A stretch of 64,000 nucleotides of DNA from positions 6,426,271-6,490,270 of the forward strand of contig NC_089316.1 of the NCBI RefSeq assembly GCF_036669915.1, in the 5' to 3' direction. The notes under the pieces were generated by a model. That model worked only from the letters and a program-made list of their open reading frames with translations. It was not told the DNA's origin and made no database searches. The DNA is from Pocillopora verrucosa (Eukaryota; Cnidaria; Anthozoa; Scleractinia; Pocilloporidae). Within the stretch, counting starts at the first letter, position 1. Each line of letters begins with the position of its first letter. Of this stretch, positions 24,889-38,317 are shown piece by piece. The translations under genes were made by a program, and so were the position numbers.

Positions 24889-24952
24889 GTGCATATCGGG
24901 CTACAACAAATACCCGCGTCCACTAATGCAAAACGACAAATCTAAACTGTAA
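24889..24952 (+). pseudogene. Orphan ACOX1 last exon (relic 1)
   Basis: This follows an intact 'tttcag' acceptor and matches the last ACOX exon (16430-16492), with one extra base near its start (64 instead of 63 nt). Downstream of that base the ancestral frame reads YNKYPRPLMQNDKSKL and a stop, so the PTS1 tripeptide is preserved. No other ACOX exon is nearby, so it is a duplication relic. Confidence 0.75.
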
Positions 24953-26848
24953 TGATATTTTCATTACGATACGGATCAACTTAGGCATCTTGAATGTGTA
25001 ATTCAGACTAACGTTATAACATCTTCTTGTGCACAAACTTTAGGCGTGCCTAATAATGATAGGACTAGGAGGGGTTCGATTCGGTCTGTAATCATACGTT
25101 GAGTGATTAACAACATCAGTTGACCAAAAAACCGGAAGCCCGATTTTTTTTTTACAAGTCTTGAGATTCTCTTCCTCGAAGTCAATAACAATCTAGTGAA
25201 GTAACCCTCAGCAAAATCATTCGTGTACTCCACTTTAAAAAGCCATTGGAAGATGTAGGTTTGATCGTGTAGTCTAATCATTTAAGTGAGGGTAGTCCTG
25301 AGAAGCAGGGAAAGTTTCTGAAGAAACTGTTGTGCTACGTCGGTGGGAGAGTATAACATGATAATTCGCGACTTCGCTCCGATGAAGGGCTAACGCTCTT
25401 TACGGTGGCCAGTTTACGTTATCAACTCAATTGATAGTACCAAAATTGTCCTGAGAAGGACTGTTGTCAGTAATAGTGACTGATATTTCGACAACCTGCG
25501 CAGAAGTCATCATCAGAATTAATTGAATACTTGTTGTCAGTGTAATAAGTTTGATTGATGTGAACTGATTGGTTTGTTCAGCCGTGATGTTGGTGTAAGA
25601 CTCAGTTGGTGTAATTCGGTTGTGATTGGTCAGTTTCAATCCGTGGGTATGTTACATTGTTCTATTCGGTTCGTTTCTGGTGTATCGTAAACGTAGAGAG
25701 TCTTGTTCATCTTGAAAAGTAAAATGCTTAAAATATAATTTGGTTCTATTTTTGCATAGTATTCCTGTCAAACATTGTTAGTGACGAATGATTCAGTCAC
25801 CAAAGAAGGACAGCAATTAATAAAAGCAAGATTTTACAGATTGACTTCTTCAGGTTTCGTAGTTGATGAAAGTAGAATATACAAAACAAAATTACGCACC
25901 CATATACGTGAAAAATAGCCTTTTTGACACATTTTATTATAATATTTCACGCCTTCATGTTAAGGTGACAACGTTATTGATGTGGGGCCTCCCCCTTAAA
26001 ACTAAACAAATGAATAATCTTTCAAGTTACAACTTAAGCTTATTATAAGTACTACTATTATAGCTAAAATAGTAAAACACAGGGTGCCATTAAGGATTAA
26101 AAACCGAATTTAGCACTTTAATTTAAACAATATAGTGTCACATATAAATCACCATTTCCTGATAAAAGGCAAATCTGGCATATCATTGCTTCCTTTATCT
26201 TCACGAATATCAAAGCTGAAATATACCTTACGAATTGACAAAGAGATTTCATGCTGCCATATCTCTGCTTAGTAGGTAATAGTAGATGACGTCATAATGT
26301 GGTAGGCTCCAAAAAGTGGCACACAAGGCACAGCCACATTTTGACGTCATCTGTCTACCCGTAGTTGCCAGGAGTCCACTAATGGGCTTCTGATTCGCTA
26401 TATATAAGAAAGAAGCAAAATATTGTTAAAGGTCACACCATGTATGAATAAGCCAATCAAAATGCAGCAGTAATTCAGCCTATTATATAAACAGACATAT
26501 CCTGGAGGCCAGGTTTACCTTAGTTGGGAAAGAAATGGGGGGGGGGGGGGGAAGAATCTCTTGCTTCTCACCGGGCTTCAATATCTGTGACCTCTCGCCC
26601 TTCTCTCTAAGCGGGCCTCAGTATCTTTGACTCTTCCCCCCCCCCCCCACTTCCAACCCTCATTGAGTGCGCACGTTTTACCCTCTCCTCCCTTATCCTA
26701 TTGTCCTCTCCAACCACTCCTTTCCCCTGGTTCCTATTCCTTTCCCCTTCTACTATAAGAGCTCACGAACACAAAACTTTTACAGCATGCCCTAATTCTA
26801 CTAAGGTCTTCAGATATAACTGCTGATTCATGTAGTGAATGTATGGGT

Positions 26849-29800
26849 TCATGTTGCCCGGTAATTGGGTCGCTTAAACTCCACCCTAGGCTGTGAAACC
26901 ACTCGAGGCTGTGCAACAACTCCAGGCTGTAAAATCACTTCAGGCTGTGCAACCACTCCAAGCTGTCAAATGAGCAATGTTAAAATATTTTCAGACCTAG
27001 AACACAATTGACCTCAGACTTATAGGGCAAGATTTTCTCCGTTTTTTCACGTGCATGGGGCAAAAAACCTCTGAGTTACCCATATTGAACTAGACACTAG
27101 GCCTTTGGATTTTTTGCTCTGCCACTGAGCTATAGAGAGCTCACTCGGGTGAAATGGGCGATCAATAGCTTCATATCTAACAAACTCGAAGTTTTTTTTT
27201 ATTCGTGCATCAAGCTAAAAAAATTTACCATACTTATTGTATATATCACCAGCTTCAGTTGCACCATACCAGCATTTTAACCCTGTACACCAAAACATGA
27301 GTATGCATTTACTCCATTCTATCTTTGTAGAATTTATTTAACGATCGAGAGCTTCTTTAGTTGGTGACCATTTTCCTCATTCTTTTTACCTTAATGTGCG
27401 ATTCAAGGGGTTATATTGTAAGGGGAGATTAGATGCAAGTCACTCTTAGAATTTCAAATATTAATTTCCTGATATCTGAAAAAAATGCCTGATAAACACA
27501 CTATAGCCTGAACAACAACACTAAGAAGACGAGGACAGAGAATATGTTAATCTACGTGTTACACATCTAAATGACACCATTCATTCCTGTTTTCCCCTTT
27601 TAAACCTTTCTGAAGTATACTCTCTTGCAATCAATGTAGTCATGGATAACTTTAGACCAAAATGGAATTTCCATTGTAAACACCTCACTGCACGGAATAA
27701 TAATTCATTTGCTTCCTGACAAACAAACTAAACAAGAAAAAAACATTGATACACCGCCTGGAACTTTGTTTGTTCAAACTTGGATTCATTTAATTTGTAT
27801 CAGTAGAAAATGTTTTATTTCTAGTTACCTGCAGGAGGACGTACGCAGGTTGCTGGCCTGTTGCTGGGTATCCCTGTGCCACCACACCATCTTCAGTCTG
27901 CATTAAAACCCCACCAGGCTGTGTCCTTGGGTTCATGTACCGAGGCTGTACATACACCTCTTGCTGGCTGGTCCTTGTCTTAATAGTCAAAGTAAATAAA
28001 CAGTAGGGTGATTGGATATTTATAGTCTAAAACTCATTAAAAAACGCAACTTGCCATTTCACCAAATAAGGTTGATAGAATGAACAAAGCCATTTACTAG
28101 GTAGGTTTACAACTAAGCTACTGTGGACAGGAAAACAGCGTGTGTCTAGTTAGAGGGAAGTTGACTGTACTACATTCAAAACTAAAAGTCCCAATGGTTC
28201 ACGATGAATACTAATTATTTCAAATGTCACTAGCCCAGCATAAACTGTTCATCATGATCATTATTAACACTATACAAGTGTTCACTAGAGAGATAGTTGT
28301 CTTGTGAACGTAATGTTTGTTCCACGATGCAAACAAAGAACAAAGAACAAAGTTAGACTGGACAACAGGACACATGATTTTAAACTTGCAATAAGTTAAC
28401 AACAGCTTCCATCGGACACTAAAAAATATGCACCGATATTTGTCCGTGGATATTATATAAAAAATCATGTTTCTTCCTCTGTTACAGTTAATATATGCCC
28501 TTAATCTTGAATTCAAGTTTAAACGAAGGCTTTTATCGTATTGACCAAAAGGATTTGACTGATTGGGGAATATCAGTCGGGCTAGATATCCTAGGATATT
28601 CCCCAGTTTTAGCCGGGGCTTATTTGATCACATGTTGTATTTAGAACAATTGCGCGCGGGCGAAAATATTTGATGGATTACAACATTGAATAGTTTTCAG
28701 TTTTAGCCCTAAATATCCAGTTATGTGCCCCTTTTTGTGAAACGAACTGTAAGTATGCAAAAATATTTGATGCAATATATATATAAAAAGTGTATTGGCA
28801 ACAAATGATTTAAAGATAGCTTTAAACATTAACAACTGAACTGCGGTGGTAATTACTTACTGTGTTCCCAACTGCTACTGAGTTACAACACACTGCCTTG
28901 CAACAATAGATGGATGACGCAAGGGCCAAGACCAACTCAATCAAGGACAAAATAAGGAGACAAGAGCCAAAACCAGCCAAGTTTTCCGCAGTAGCTCTAC
29001 GAAGGCCATACCTCCCATAGCAATCATAGTCCTCGTTGGTATCATAACCGTAATCGTTGTAGTTGTTACAGTGTGTCCTCACTTCAGCGTAGACTAAAAG
29101 AGTAATGCTATAGCAGATGGCCATTTGTCCTGAGAGGACACACCCCATAATGGAGAAACCCATAAAACATCCAATCTGTCGATAAAAAGACACCACACAA
29201 TGGAATTAGTGGTGGGCACACACTGTAGCCACTTGAACAACAAACACTAGCATTTTAGGCTATGTAAATCGTTGTTGGATAACTTTTGGGAGGTAAACCA
29301 TTTTATGCTCAGTGAATCTTTAACGATGTACTTTCATTCTAGCGTAATATATTGATGCATATTTTCTTTTAAACGATTCGGTTTTAATTTTTGGCTCATT
29401 AATCAGTTACATGTAATCAAGGCTCTTTTATTATAATAAGGTAGTGTGTATTGAGATAGGGAAGTTATCCAAAAAACGTTTCCTTAAAATTCCTAGTAAC
29501 TCACCAAACACCTGTCTGGGTAGAAATCATCTCTTGCTCCGACGTATCCCAAAATTCCAGTGATAAAAACCTACAATTCACACAAGCAGAAAGATCTTTT
29601 AAATAATTCATTTCTCATTGTGGATTAAGAACACATTAAGTACTCTTCAAGTCCACGTAATAAACGTTTTTACGTTTTGCAGGCCTTAAATATACAATTC
29701 ACATCAAAAAAAACTCAGAAAGCTCCCCAATCTGAAGTGCAGATGGAGTTCATGAAGTTCACTAAATATAATTTTCGCGATCCCAACTTAGAAACTTTTT

Positions 29801-31473
29801 GTTTATTTATCTACCCTATAAAACCTTTTACTAGGTCATCTTTGGAGAGCCATGTGATGATGCCAAAAATTGCTCACAAATTGCTCTCTGATGATGACTT
29901 CCGCTCAGGTTGTCGAAACGTCAGTCACTAGTACCGACAACAGTCCTTCTCAGGACTACACTCACCCGGACGATCAAACTACACTATTAAAATTTTCCTA
30001 CCCCCAAAATCTCAAAAAAGTGGGATCAACCCCATTCTAGTAACTCTGAGGAAAATGCAACCCCGTTGTAATCAATCCAGCCATAAAATTGTGACCCCAT
30101 CGAGTGGCATTAGCCTATCACAAGGCAGTAATCCATAAAATGGTGACCCCCATCCAGTTGCGCATTCCCAATTGCCCATCAAAAGCAGACTACCCAGATC
30201 GTCCTAAAACTGAAAAATTTTCGGGCGAGTGAATGGTAGTTAAAACAGAGATAATACACACGAAAGAGAGAGACCGATACAGTTTTTATTTATGTAGCGA
30301 TAAAAGCGATTTAAAAGGCTTCCAAAGAAACTTTCAGACATTTTTTTCGCAACTATCTGTCCCAATCTGACACCTGTCAATTACAGAGCACGTAAGAAAG
30401 AAAGCGCATTTATACTTTTGAAAAATAATAAAAACGGTAGTGGTTTGGCAAAAAAATTCAAGTTCAGGAACTGTCATGACAATTTTTTCTTCAAAACCAT
30501 TTAAAAACCCCAATAACGGAAAGTATTATTCACTTCCAGCGATGATTAGTGTACGAAGAATACCTTTGTAAATTGCAAGGGAAGAATCTGTAAGTAAATT
30601 CAAATGTATGTTTTAAAGTTGTGGGAGTTTACTCAAGCGCTAGAAGAAAGCAGATTTACAACACGATTGAGTAGAAATAGGAAACGTCCTTACAATAACG
30701 TAACTCTATGTAACACAATACTCTGTAGTTATACACAACGATAAGCCTTTTCGCCGCCATAACCGGTCTCAAACGTTCGCTCTTAAAATAAACAAAACAC
30801 GAATACCGTTGGAGAGCATTTGGTCAGAGCTTTTGATCAAAGCGACCATCCAAATCCCTGGGTAAATAAAGACTTCAAAAAACGACGTACGTCACATTTG
30901 GCATTCTCGAAAATTGGTCTCAAGTTACTTACTTAACCACAGTGATTCCGTTTGTCTTTGACAACCAACTGACATTGCGACAAATACTTCAACACACTCA
31001 AAATAAAACAAATTACTTTCAACTGTGGTGGAGGGAAAAAGGAATGGCCTAACTTTTACGGAATGTTCAGTCAAAATCTGCTGATTTCTGCCGCTTTCAC
31101 CGCCATAATTCTTTAACCAAGAAGTGTATGCAAAATAATTTTTGGGGCTGTGATTTCAGGTTTTTAGTGGAAGTAGTGCCTTCTTAAATGACCAAGCGCC
31201 AGTGAACCGTAAGCCTCATATTGAACCTGCCGCAAAAGAGTCAACTATGTAACTGCAGTCGAATAAGCGTGCAACAACATGCCCATTATCTTGACCTTTT
31301 ATTCGAAAAAGCTAGACGAAACTTACCCAGACGCCAACCCAGATGCCAAAACCGACGTACGTAGTCCAGTCTGTAGTGAAGAAAAAACTTGTTATTCCAA
31401 AGACGAACATCAAAGCCCCAAATACCATCTGTGCGTTGGCCAACCCTCGTAAAGCAGTTGCTCTGTACACCAT
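26849..31473 (-). CDS. MS4A/CD20-like four-transmembrane protein, copy B
   Basis: Exons on the - strand: 31327-31473, 29505-29570, 28861-29175, 27829-27978, 26849-26962. All are phase 0, giving 263 aa with the same architecture as copy A. Differences from A are few: for example TGCVLSGQMAI in place of the A form in TM3, VAQ for VPQ in exon 4, and a loop beginning VRTHCNN. All splice sites are canonical. Relative to A, intron 1 lacks about 229 bp between two 'cgccat' motifs (junction near 31108) but keeps about 170 bp near 30390-30560 that A has lost. The short tail has five degenerate hexapeptides ending NYRAT. Near-identity with A over introns indicates a young duplication, so redundancy or dosage is plausible. 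Function unknown. Confidence 0.68.
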
Positions 31474-33777
31474 GACTGTAATCAAATTGGTGAGAAATCG
31501 AACATTCGATCATACGCCAAAAAATTCAAGGCTTCAGTGCCTGGGGTTGGCAAATGTGACCCTTCCCTGGCTGGGATGGGGAATTTGAACCGGAAGTGTC
31601 GATTCTCTTCAGCGGAATACACGTTTTATTTTTTAGCATGGAGTTGTTCAAAGGTGCAGAGTTAATTCACTTTTGCGAGCGAATGGCTCACAAGAAAAGG
31701 TTTACAAGGTCTAGGTTTTAAAGCTCTCATAATCAAATCAATTGCTGGTGAATGAATAGAAATTCGCAGTCGCTGATCTTAAAAAAAGAACTAATCATCG
31801 AATCCAGCAGTGGGGAAGAGCACTTGAATACAGTTTTGGCCCCCAGGGAGGAGGGTGAAGGTAAGAAATTTTAACCGTTCAAATGTTCGGAGGGGATCTT
31901 TAAGCTTCGAATTAATCGGCGCATAATGTGGAAATCAAGCCTTCTACACAGAAGTACACACAAAGATATATGTTTTTTTTTGTCATACCAAGGGCTTGTT
32001 GTTTAAATGATAAACAAAAAAGGGCTGTCTAGCTTCCTTTTTACAATTTTCCAGTCTTAAAATTGAGAAAGTATTCCTAACGTCAATTTACGTGGGAATG
32101 TGTTATTCAGACTAACGTTATAACATCTTCTTGTGCACAAACTTTAGGCGTGCCTAATAATGATAATAGGACTAGGAGGGGTTCGATTCGGTCTGTAATC
32201 ATACGTTGAGTGATTAACAACATCAGTCGACCAAAAAGCGGGAGCCCGATTTGTTTTTTATAAGTCTTGAGATTCTCTTCCTCGAAGTCAATAACAATCT
32301 AGTGAAGTAACCCTCAGCAAAATCGTTCGTGTACTCCACTTTAAAAAGCCATTTGAAGATGTAGGTTTGATCGTGTAGTCTAATCGTCTAAGTGAGGGTA
32401 GTCCTGAGAAGCTACGTCGGTGGGAGAGTATAACATGATAATTCGCGACCTCGCTCCGATGAAAGGGCTAACGTTCGAAACGTCAGCTTTAAAACTCTTT
32501 ACAGTGGCCAGTTTACGTTATCAACTCAATTGATAGTACCAAAATTGTCCTGAGAAGGACTGTTGTCAGTAATAGTGACTGATATTTCGACAACCTGCGC
32601 AGAAGTCATCATCAGAATTAATTGAATAGTTGTTGTTTGATTCATGTGAACTGATTGGTTTGTTCAGCCATAATGTTGGTATAAGACTCAGTTGGTGTAA
32701 TTCGGTTGTAATTGATCAGTTTCAATCCGTTACATTGTTCTGTTCGGTTCGTTTGTGGTGTATCGTAAACGTACAGATTCTTGTTCATCTTGAAAAGTAA
32801 AAAGCTTAAAATATGATTCGGTTCTATTTTTGCAAAGTATTCCTGTCAAACATTGTTAGTGACGGAGGATTCAGTGACCAAAGAACGGCAACAATTAATA
32901 AACGCAACATTTTACACATTGATATCTTCAGGTTTCGTAGTTAATGAAAATAGAATATACATAAACAAAATTTCGCACCCATATACATGAAAAAATTGCA
33001 TGTTTGACATACTTTATTGTAATATGAACAAATGGATAATCATTCGAGTCACAACGTTAGCTTATTATAAGTATTACTACTATAGTTAAAATTGTAAAAC
33101 ACAGGCTGCAATTAAGGATTAAAAGCCACATTCAGTTCTTCAATTTAAACAATACAGTGTCACATCTAAATCATCATTTCCTGAGAAAAGGCAAATCCGG
33201 CATATTATTCCTTCCCGTATCTTCTCAAACATTAAAGCTGAAATATACCTTACGAATTAACAAAGAGATTTCATGCTGACATATCTCTGTTTAGTAAGAG
33301 ATGATAGATGACGTCATAATGTAGTTAGATCCAAAAAGTGGCAAACGAGGCACAGCCACATTGTGACGTCATCTGTCTTCCCGTATTTGGTCACATCATC
33401 TATGTCTGTCCTCCAAAAGATTATAAGAATGAGCCAATCAAAATAAATGCAGCAGTAATTCAGTTTATTATATAAGCATACCGGTTCTGGAGACACAGCT
33501 TTACCTACATCGGGAAAGAGACGGAGGTGGGTGGGGGGGTGGGTTGGGGACAGAATCTCTTGTTTTTTACCGGGCTTCAATATCTGTGACTTCTCTTATC
33601 CTTTGTCCTCTCCAACCACTCCTCTCCCATGGTTCCTATTTCCTTCCCCTTCCACTACAAGAGCTCACGAACACAAACCTTCTAAAGCATGCCCTAATTA
33701 CACTACAAAAGTCTCCAGATGTGGCTGCTGATTCATGTAGTGAATGTATGGATTCATGTAGCCCAGTAATTGGGTTG
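31474..33777. repeat. Inter-copy spacer B/C: MS4A 5' flank and ACOX 3' flank
   Basis: To about 32095 this repeats the MS4A upstream region, including the ETS-type site at 31590-31597. From about 32100 it is ACOX 3' flank without the last exon; the junction falls in the poly-G position of the other copies. It carries the inverted CRE-like repeat at 33306-33374 and ends in the (GGGTG)-rich lead-in to copy C. No gene seen. Confidence 0.7.
33306..33374. promoter_or_regulatory. CRE-like inverted repeat conserved in ACOX/MS4A spacers
   Basis: 'agatgacgtcataatgt' at 33306-33322 is mirrored by 'acattgtgacgtcatct' at 33358-33374 (16 of 17 bases pair). Each arm holds the 8-bp palindrome TGACGTCA, the CREB/ATF site. 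Equivalent pairs occur in the other spacers (3991-4059, 17795 onward, 26285 onward, 44480 onward, 50375 onward), with some arms mutated. It may be a regulatory dyad or the ends of an old MITE. Confidence 0.4.
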
Positions 33778-36700
33778 CTAAACGGTCACCCCAGTCAGTG
33801 AAACTACCCCAGGCAGTGTAACCACTCCAGGCTGTGCAACCATCCCAGGTTGTGTAACCACTCCTGGCTGTGTAACCATTCCAGGCTGTGCAACCACCCC
33901 AGGCTGTGCAACCATCCCAGGCTGTACAACCATCCCAGGCTGTGCAACCACTCCAGGCTGTGCAACCACTGCAGGCTGTCAAATAAACAATGCCAAAATA
34001 TTTTTAGACCTAGAACGTTATTGACTTCAGACTTCTTGACAGCATATTAGGCAAGATTTTCTCCAATTTTTTCACATGCATGGGGCAAAAATCTCTGAGT
34101 TATCTGTATTGAACTAGACACCAGGCCTTTGGATTTTGTGCTCTGCCACTGAGCTACAGAGAGCTCACTCAGGTGAACTGGGCCATTAGTAGGTTCATAT
34201 CTAACAAATTCAGATTTTTTCTTTATTCACCCATCAAGCTCAAAAAATTACCATACAGAATGTATGTGTCAGTACCTATTAATAGTCTTTACACCATAAC
34301 ACGACTATGCATTTACTCCATACTGTCCTTAATATATAGTGTTTCCTAAGGCACCTGATCAGGAGAATTTGTTTAACAATCGAGAGCTTCTTCAGTTTGT
34401 TACCATTTCCCTTATTCCTTTTACCTTAATGTGTGATTCAGGGGGTTATATTGTAATGAGAAATTAGATGCTGATCACTCACTTTTATGCATCTAAATAA
34501 CAGCATTCATTCCTCTTTTCCCCTATTTAAACCTATTAAAGTATACTCTCTTGCAGTTAATGTATTCTTGGATAACTTTAGACCAAATTGAATTTCCATT
34601 GTGAACACTGCACCGCATGGAATACTAATTAATTTGTTTTCTAACAAACAAACTAAACCAAAAAAAAAAACATTTGATCACTCCAAGTTTATAGTAAACT
34701 GCCTGGAACTTTGCATGTCCAAACGTTGATATATTTACTTTGTATCAGTACATAATTATTTATATCTAATTACCTGCTGGAGGACATACACAGGTTGCTG
34801 GCTTGTTGCTGGGTAACCCTGTGGCACCACACCACCTTCAGTCTGCATTAAAACCACACCAGGCTGTGCCCTCTGCTGAGGCTGTACAAAAGTCATTTGC
34901 TGGTTGGTTGAGATAGAGAGTTTCATAAGAATAACTAAGCTGCAGCCAAAGGCTGAATTAAATAATTATTTACAATATAAAATTAGTACAATTAAAACTA
35001 GGGCTATTTACAAAGGGTCTCTATATAGCTAAAGTGCTCTGTATAATTATTGGCTACAAGCACTACAGTTTACAAAACATAGCTATTTACTCATTGGCAC
35101 AAGCAAACAATTTGCTGGTCGGTCCTTGTCTTTGTAGTCAAAATAATTAAACATCAGCCAAGGGTCCAGTTGTTCAAAGAGCGTATAACACTATCCAATG
35201 GATAAATCGCGATCCAGCTGATAGGAATTAACCCTTTAACTCCCATTAGTGACCAACACAGAATTTCTCCTCACAATATCAATACAATATCAACCAGATA
35301 AGCGATGAGAATAAAGAAAAATATCAATTTGGGGATAATTACTTGATCCAATAATTAATTCTCTGAGCTAGCATTGTAAGAATTGTATGGTTGACAGTAA
35401 GGAGAATGAAACATTTGATCTGGGAGTTAAAAGGTTAATAGAACATAATGCGCTATCCAGCGGATAGGGAGTTATCCAGTGAATAGTGTTATCCACCCTT
35501 CAAACATCTGGGGCCTGATAGATTAAATATTTAAAGTCTAATAATTCATCAAAATTGCTAACTGTCATTTCACCAAATAAGGTTAATAGAATGCACAAAA
35601 CCATTCACTTGGTAAGTTTACAACAGAGCTACTGTGGACAGGAAAAATGAGTGTGTCTGTTAGAGGGGAGATGACTGTACTACATTCAAACCCTAAAAAT
35701 TCCATTAGTTCACAATGAATAATAATTATTTTAAATGTCCATAACTCAGTATAAATTGTTCATTATGATCATTATTAATACTATACAAGTGGGATTGTGT
35801 TCAATGCAGAGATATTTGTTCCATGATGCTAACAATTTTCTCAGAACAAAGTTAGACTGGGAAACAGGACACAAGATTTTAAAATTGCAATGAATAAACA
35901 ATAGCTGCCATCGGGCACTAAAATGTGCACGGATATTTGTCCGTGGACATTAATATATCTGTTCCGAGATACGAACTGTCTTCTGAGATGCGAACAGCCT
36001 TCCGAGAGGGTTATGATGAACAAGAGAACAGATAATGTCCAAGGACAAATATAAGGGTATTTTTTTGGCGTGTATATCATCCTTCAACATACTTTTGCAA
36101 ATTGCGCGGGGAAAGTGTTTGTGAACAACTTAATTTTTGCTGGTTTAAGTTCCATTTCAGTATTCTCTGGTCCCACTTGAGCAACAACAAAAAAGTATGT
36201 TTCTTCTTTTGTAAAAGTATCTATATGCTCTTTTATCTTCAATTTAAGTTCAAATGAAGGCTTTTATCATATTGACCATAAGGATTTAACTGATTGGGGA
36301 ATATCAGTTGGGCTATACATCCTTGGATATTTCCCACTTTTAGCCAGGGCATATTTGATCACATGATGAATTTAGAACAATTTCGCGCGAGCAAAAATAT
36401 TTGATGGATGATAACACTGAATAGTTTTCGGTTTTAGCCCCACATGTCCAGTTATGTGCCCCTTTTTTTGTGAAACTAACCGTAAGTATTAAAAAATATT
36501 TGATGCAATATTTATAAAAAAATTAAAAAAAAAAGATATTGGCAACAAATGATTTCAAGATAGCTTTAAACATTAACAACCGAATTGTTGGTGGTAATTA
36601 CTTACTGTGTTCCCAACTCTTCCTGAGTTACAACACACTGCCTTGCAACAATAGATGGATGACGCAATGGCCACGACCAACTCAACCAAGGACAAAATAA

Positions 36701-38283
36701 GAAGACAAGAGCCTAAACCAGCCAAGTTTTCTGCTGTAGCTCTGAGGCCAGAGCTCCCATAGCAATTATAGTACTTGTTGGTACCATAACGGTAACTTTT
36801 GTAGCGGTATGGAGAATAAGTCTTATAACTGTCACAGTATTTCTTCATTTCAGCGTAGACTGCGAGAGTAATGCTATAGCAGATGAACATTGTACCTGAG
36901 TAGACACAACCCGTGATAGAGAAACCCATAAAACATCCAATCTGTTGATAAAGACACACCACACAATTCAATTAGAATTCAAACTGGACCATCTCCTGGT
37001 AAACGTACATAAATTAAACGTATTAAGTCTCATACCAATCTTTTTTATCAATAATAATGATAACAATTATTAGTTATAATTTAGCAGCGGACATTTCATT
37101 AAGTGGCTCTTCCTGTCCACTATCTCCAGGTTGTGGTGTTGTGGATAGAGGGAAATCGAAAGACCTGCAGAAAAACCCCTTCGGAGCAACAACGACAACT
37201 AATAAAAAACTCAACCCATGCATATGTGACTGCAGGTCCAGCAATCGAACCCCGCACATAGCAGTATGAGAGCGAGCACTCTCACCACCGCGCCATTTCT
37301 GCTCCCCATTCAATTCAATTTTCGTAAGGACTTTAAATTCTCTGAAAAACCCAAGGGAAGGAGTGAGGGGTGTTACATTCCAGGGTTTTCAGATTGGGAC
37401 TTGTTTCAGAGGGTGGGTTAATTATTCAAAACTTATAAAGGGCCAAAACGCCAGTTATTTTTCACTCAAGATTCCAGGGCTTTCAGATAGGAAATTGTTT
37501 TTGTCCATCAATATTGCCTCTTAGCTTAAAAAGAATGACATAATTTGCTGAACAGTGTATATTTTTCCCATTTAATAAAAATTTTAGTACCTATGATAGG
37601 CCATAAAATATAGGAAAGAATTACTGTTAGTGTAATTTTAACGTCTTTTAAGAGAGAAGGAGGAGATTGTGGCTTGTCAGAGAAGAGCTTGGTTGTTGGA
37701 ATTTTGACGGTGCACTCTCTCAGGTTAAAAAACTGATCTTTATTTTCATTGAAAGCCAACTGCAAATATGTCAAGTACAATTAAAATGGTCTCACAGAGC
37801 AATGGAAAAACCACCTACTCTTCATAAAATCTTAGCCTAAAAATTGGCCAGTTGCTCCTCGGATGTTTAATTCAATTTCCAATTAAAGAACTTATTCCTT
37901 GAAAAGTTACCTTAAATTTATATTTAATCAATTAGGCTTGCACAAGAGTTATTAAGGCTGAAAAGTTTCATTCAGAAAAATTCAGTTCAGGATAACTATT
38001 ATGTGTATTTTATTAACCTAAAGGTAATGTGTATTACTGATTTGCTAGTTGAGTTATTTTTGTTGTTTCTTTTTTTTCTCTCTTCCTTTCCGTCTTCATT
38101 TTTCTCTTTCTTTATTTATTAATTTATCTATTTTTGACCAATTTATCAATTGAATATTGGTCAAGAAAAATTGAAAAATGCTGTAAATGGGGCAGGAGAG
38201 GAGGAGTTCATCTTACCTCTCCCCCTTACTAAGGGTAGCCCTAGATAATCTGGGCCCTGGTTACTGGTATCTTTTTATTGTTA

Positions 38284-38317
<34 letters not shown>

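Larger units (their letters stand above)
23060..26848. repeat. Inter-copy spacer A/B: ACOX-derived flank with LINE insertion
   Basis: From 23060 to about 23780 the spacer is MS4A upstream sequence with a poly-G tract near 23704. From about 23790 it aligns to the last intron, last exon and 3' flank of ACOX (compare 16140-18170). It is interrupted by a LINE fragment (23989-24807) and carries a relic last exon (24889-24952). The remainder, to 26750, repeats the ACOX 3' flank, including a second poly-G tract near 26537. I see no other gene. Confidence 0.75.

Noticed and set aside
33850-34050. Repeat protein of CNHSRL units on the + strand
   Set aside because: Antisense reading of the copy C hexapeptide repeat.
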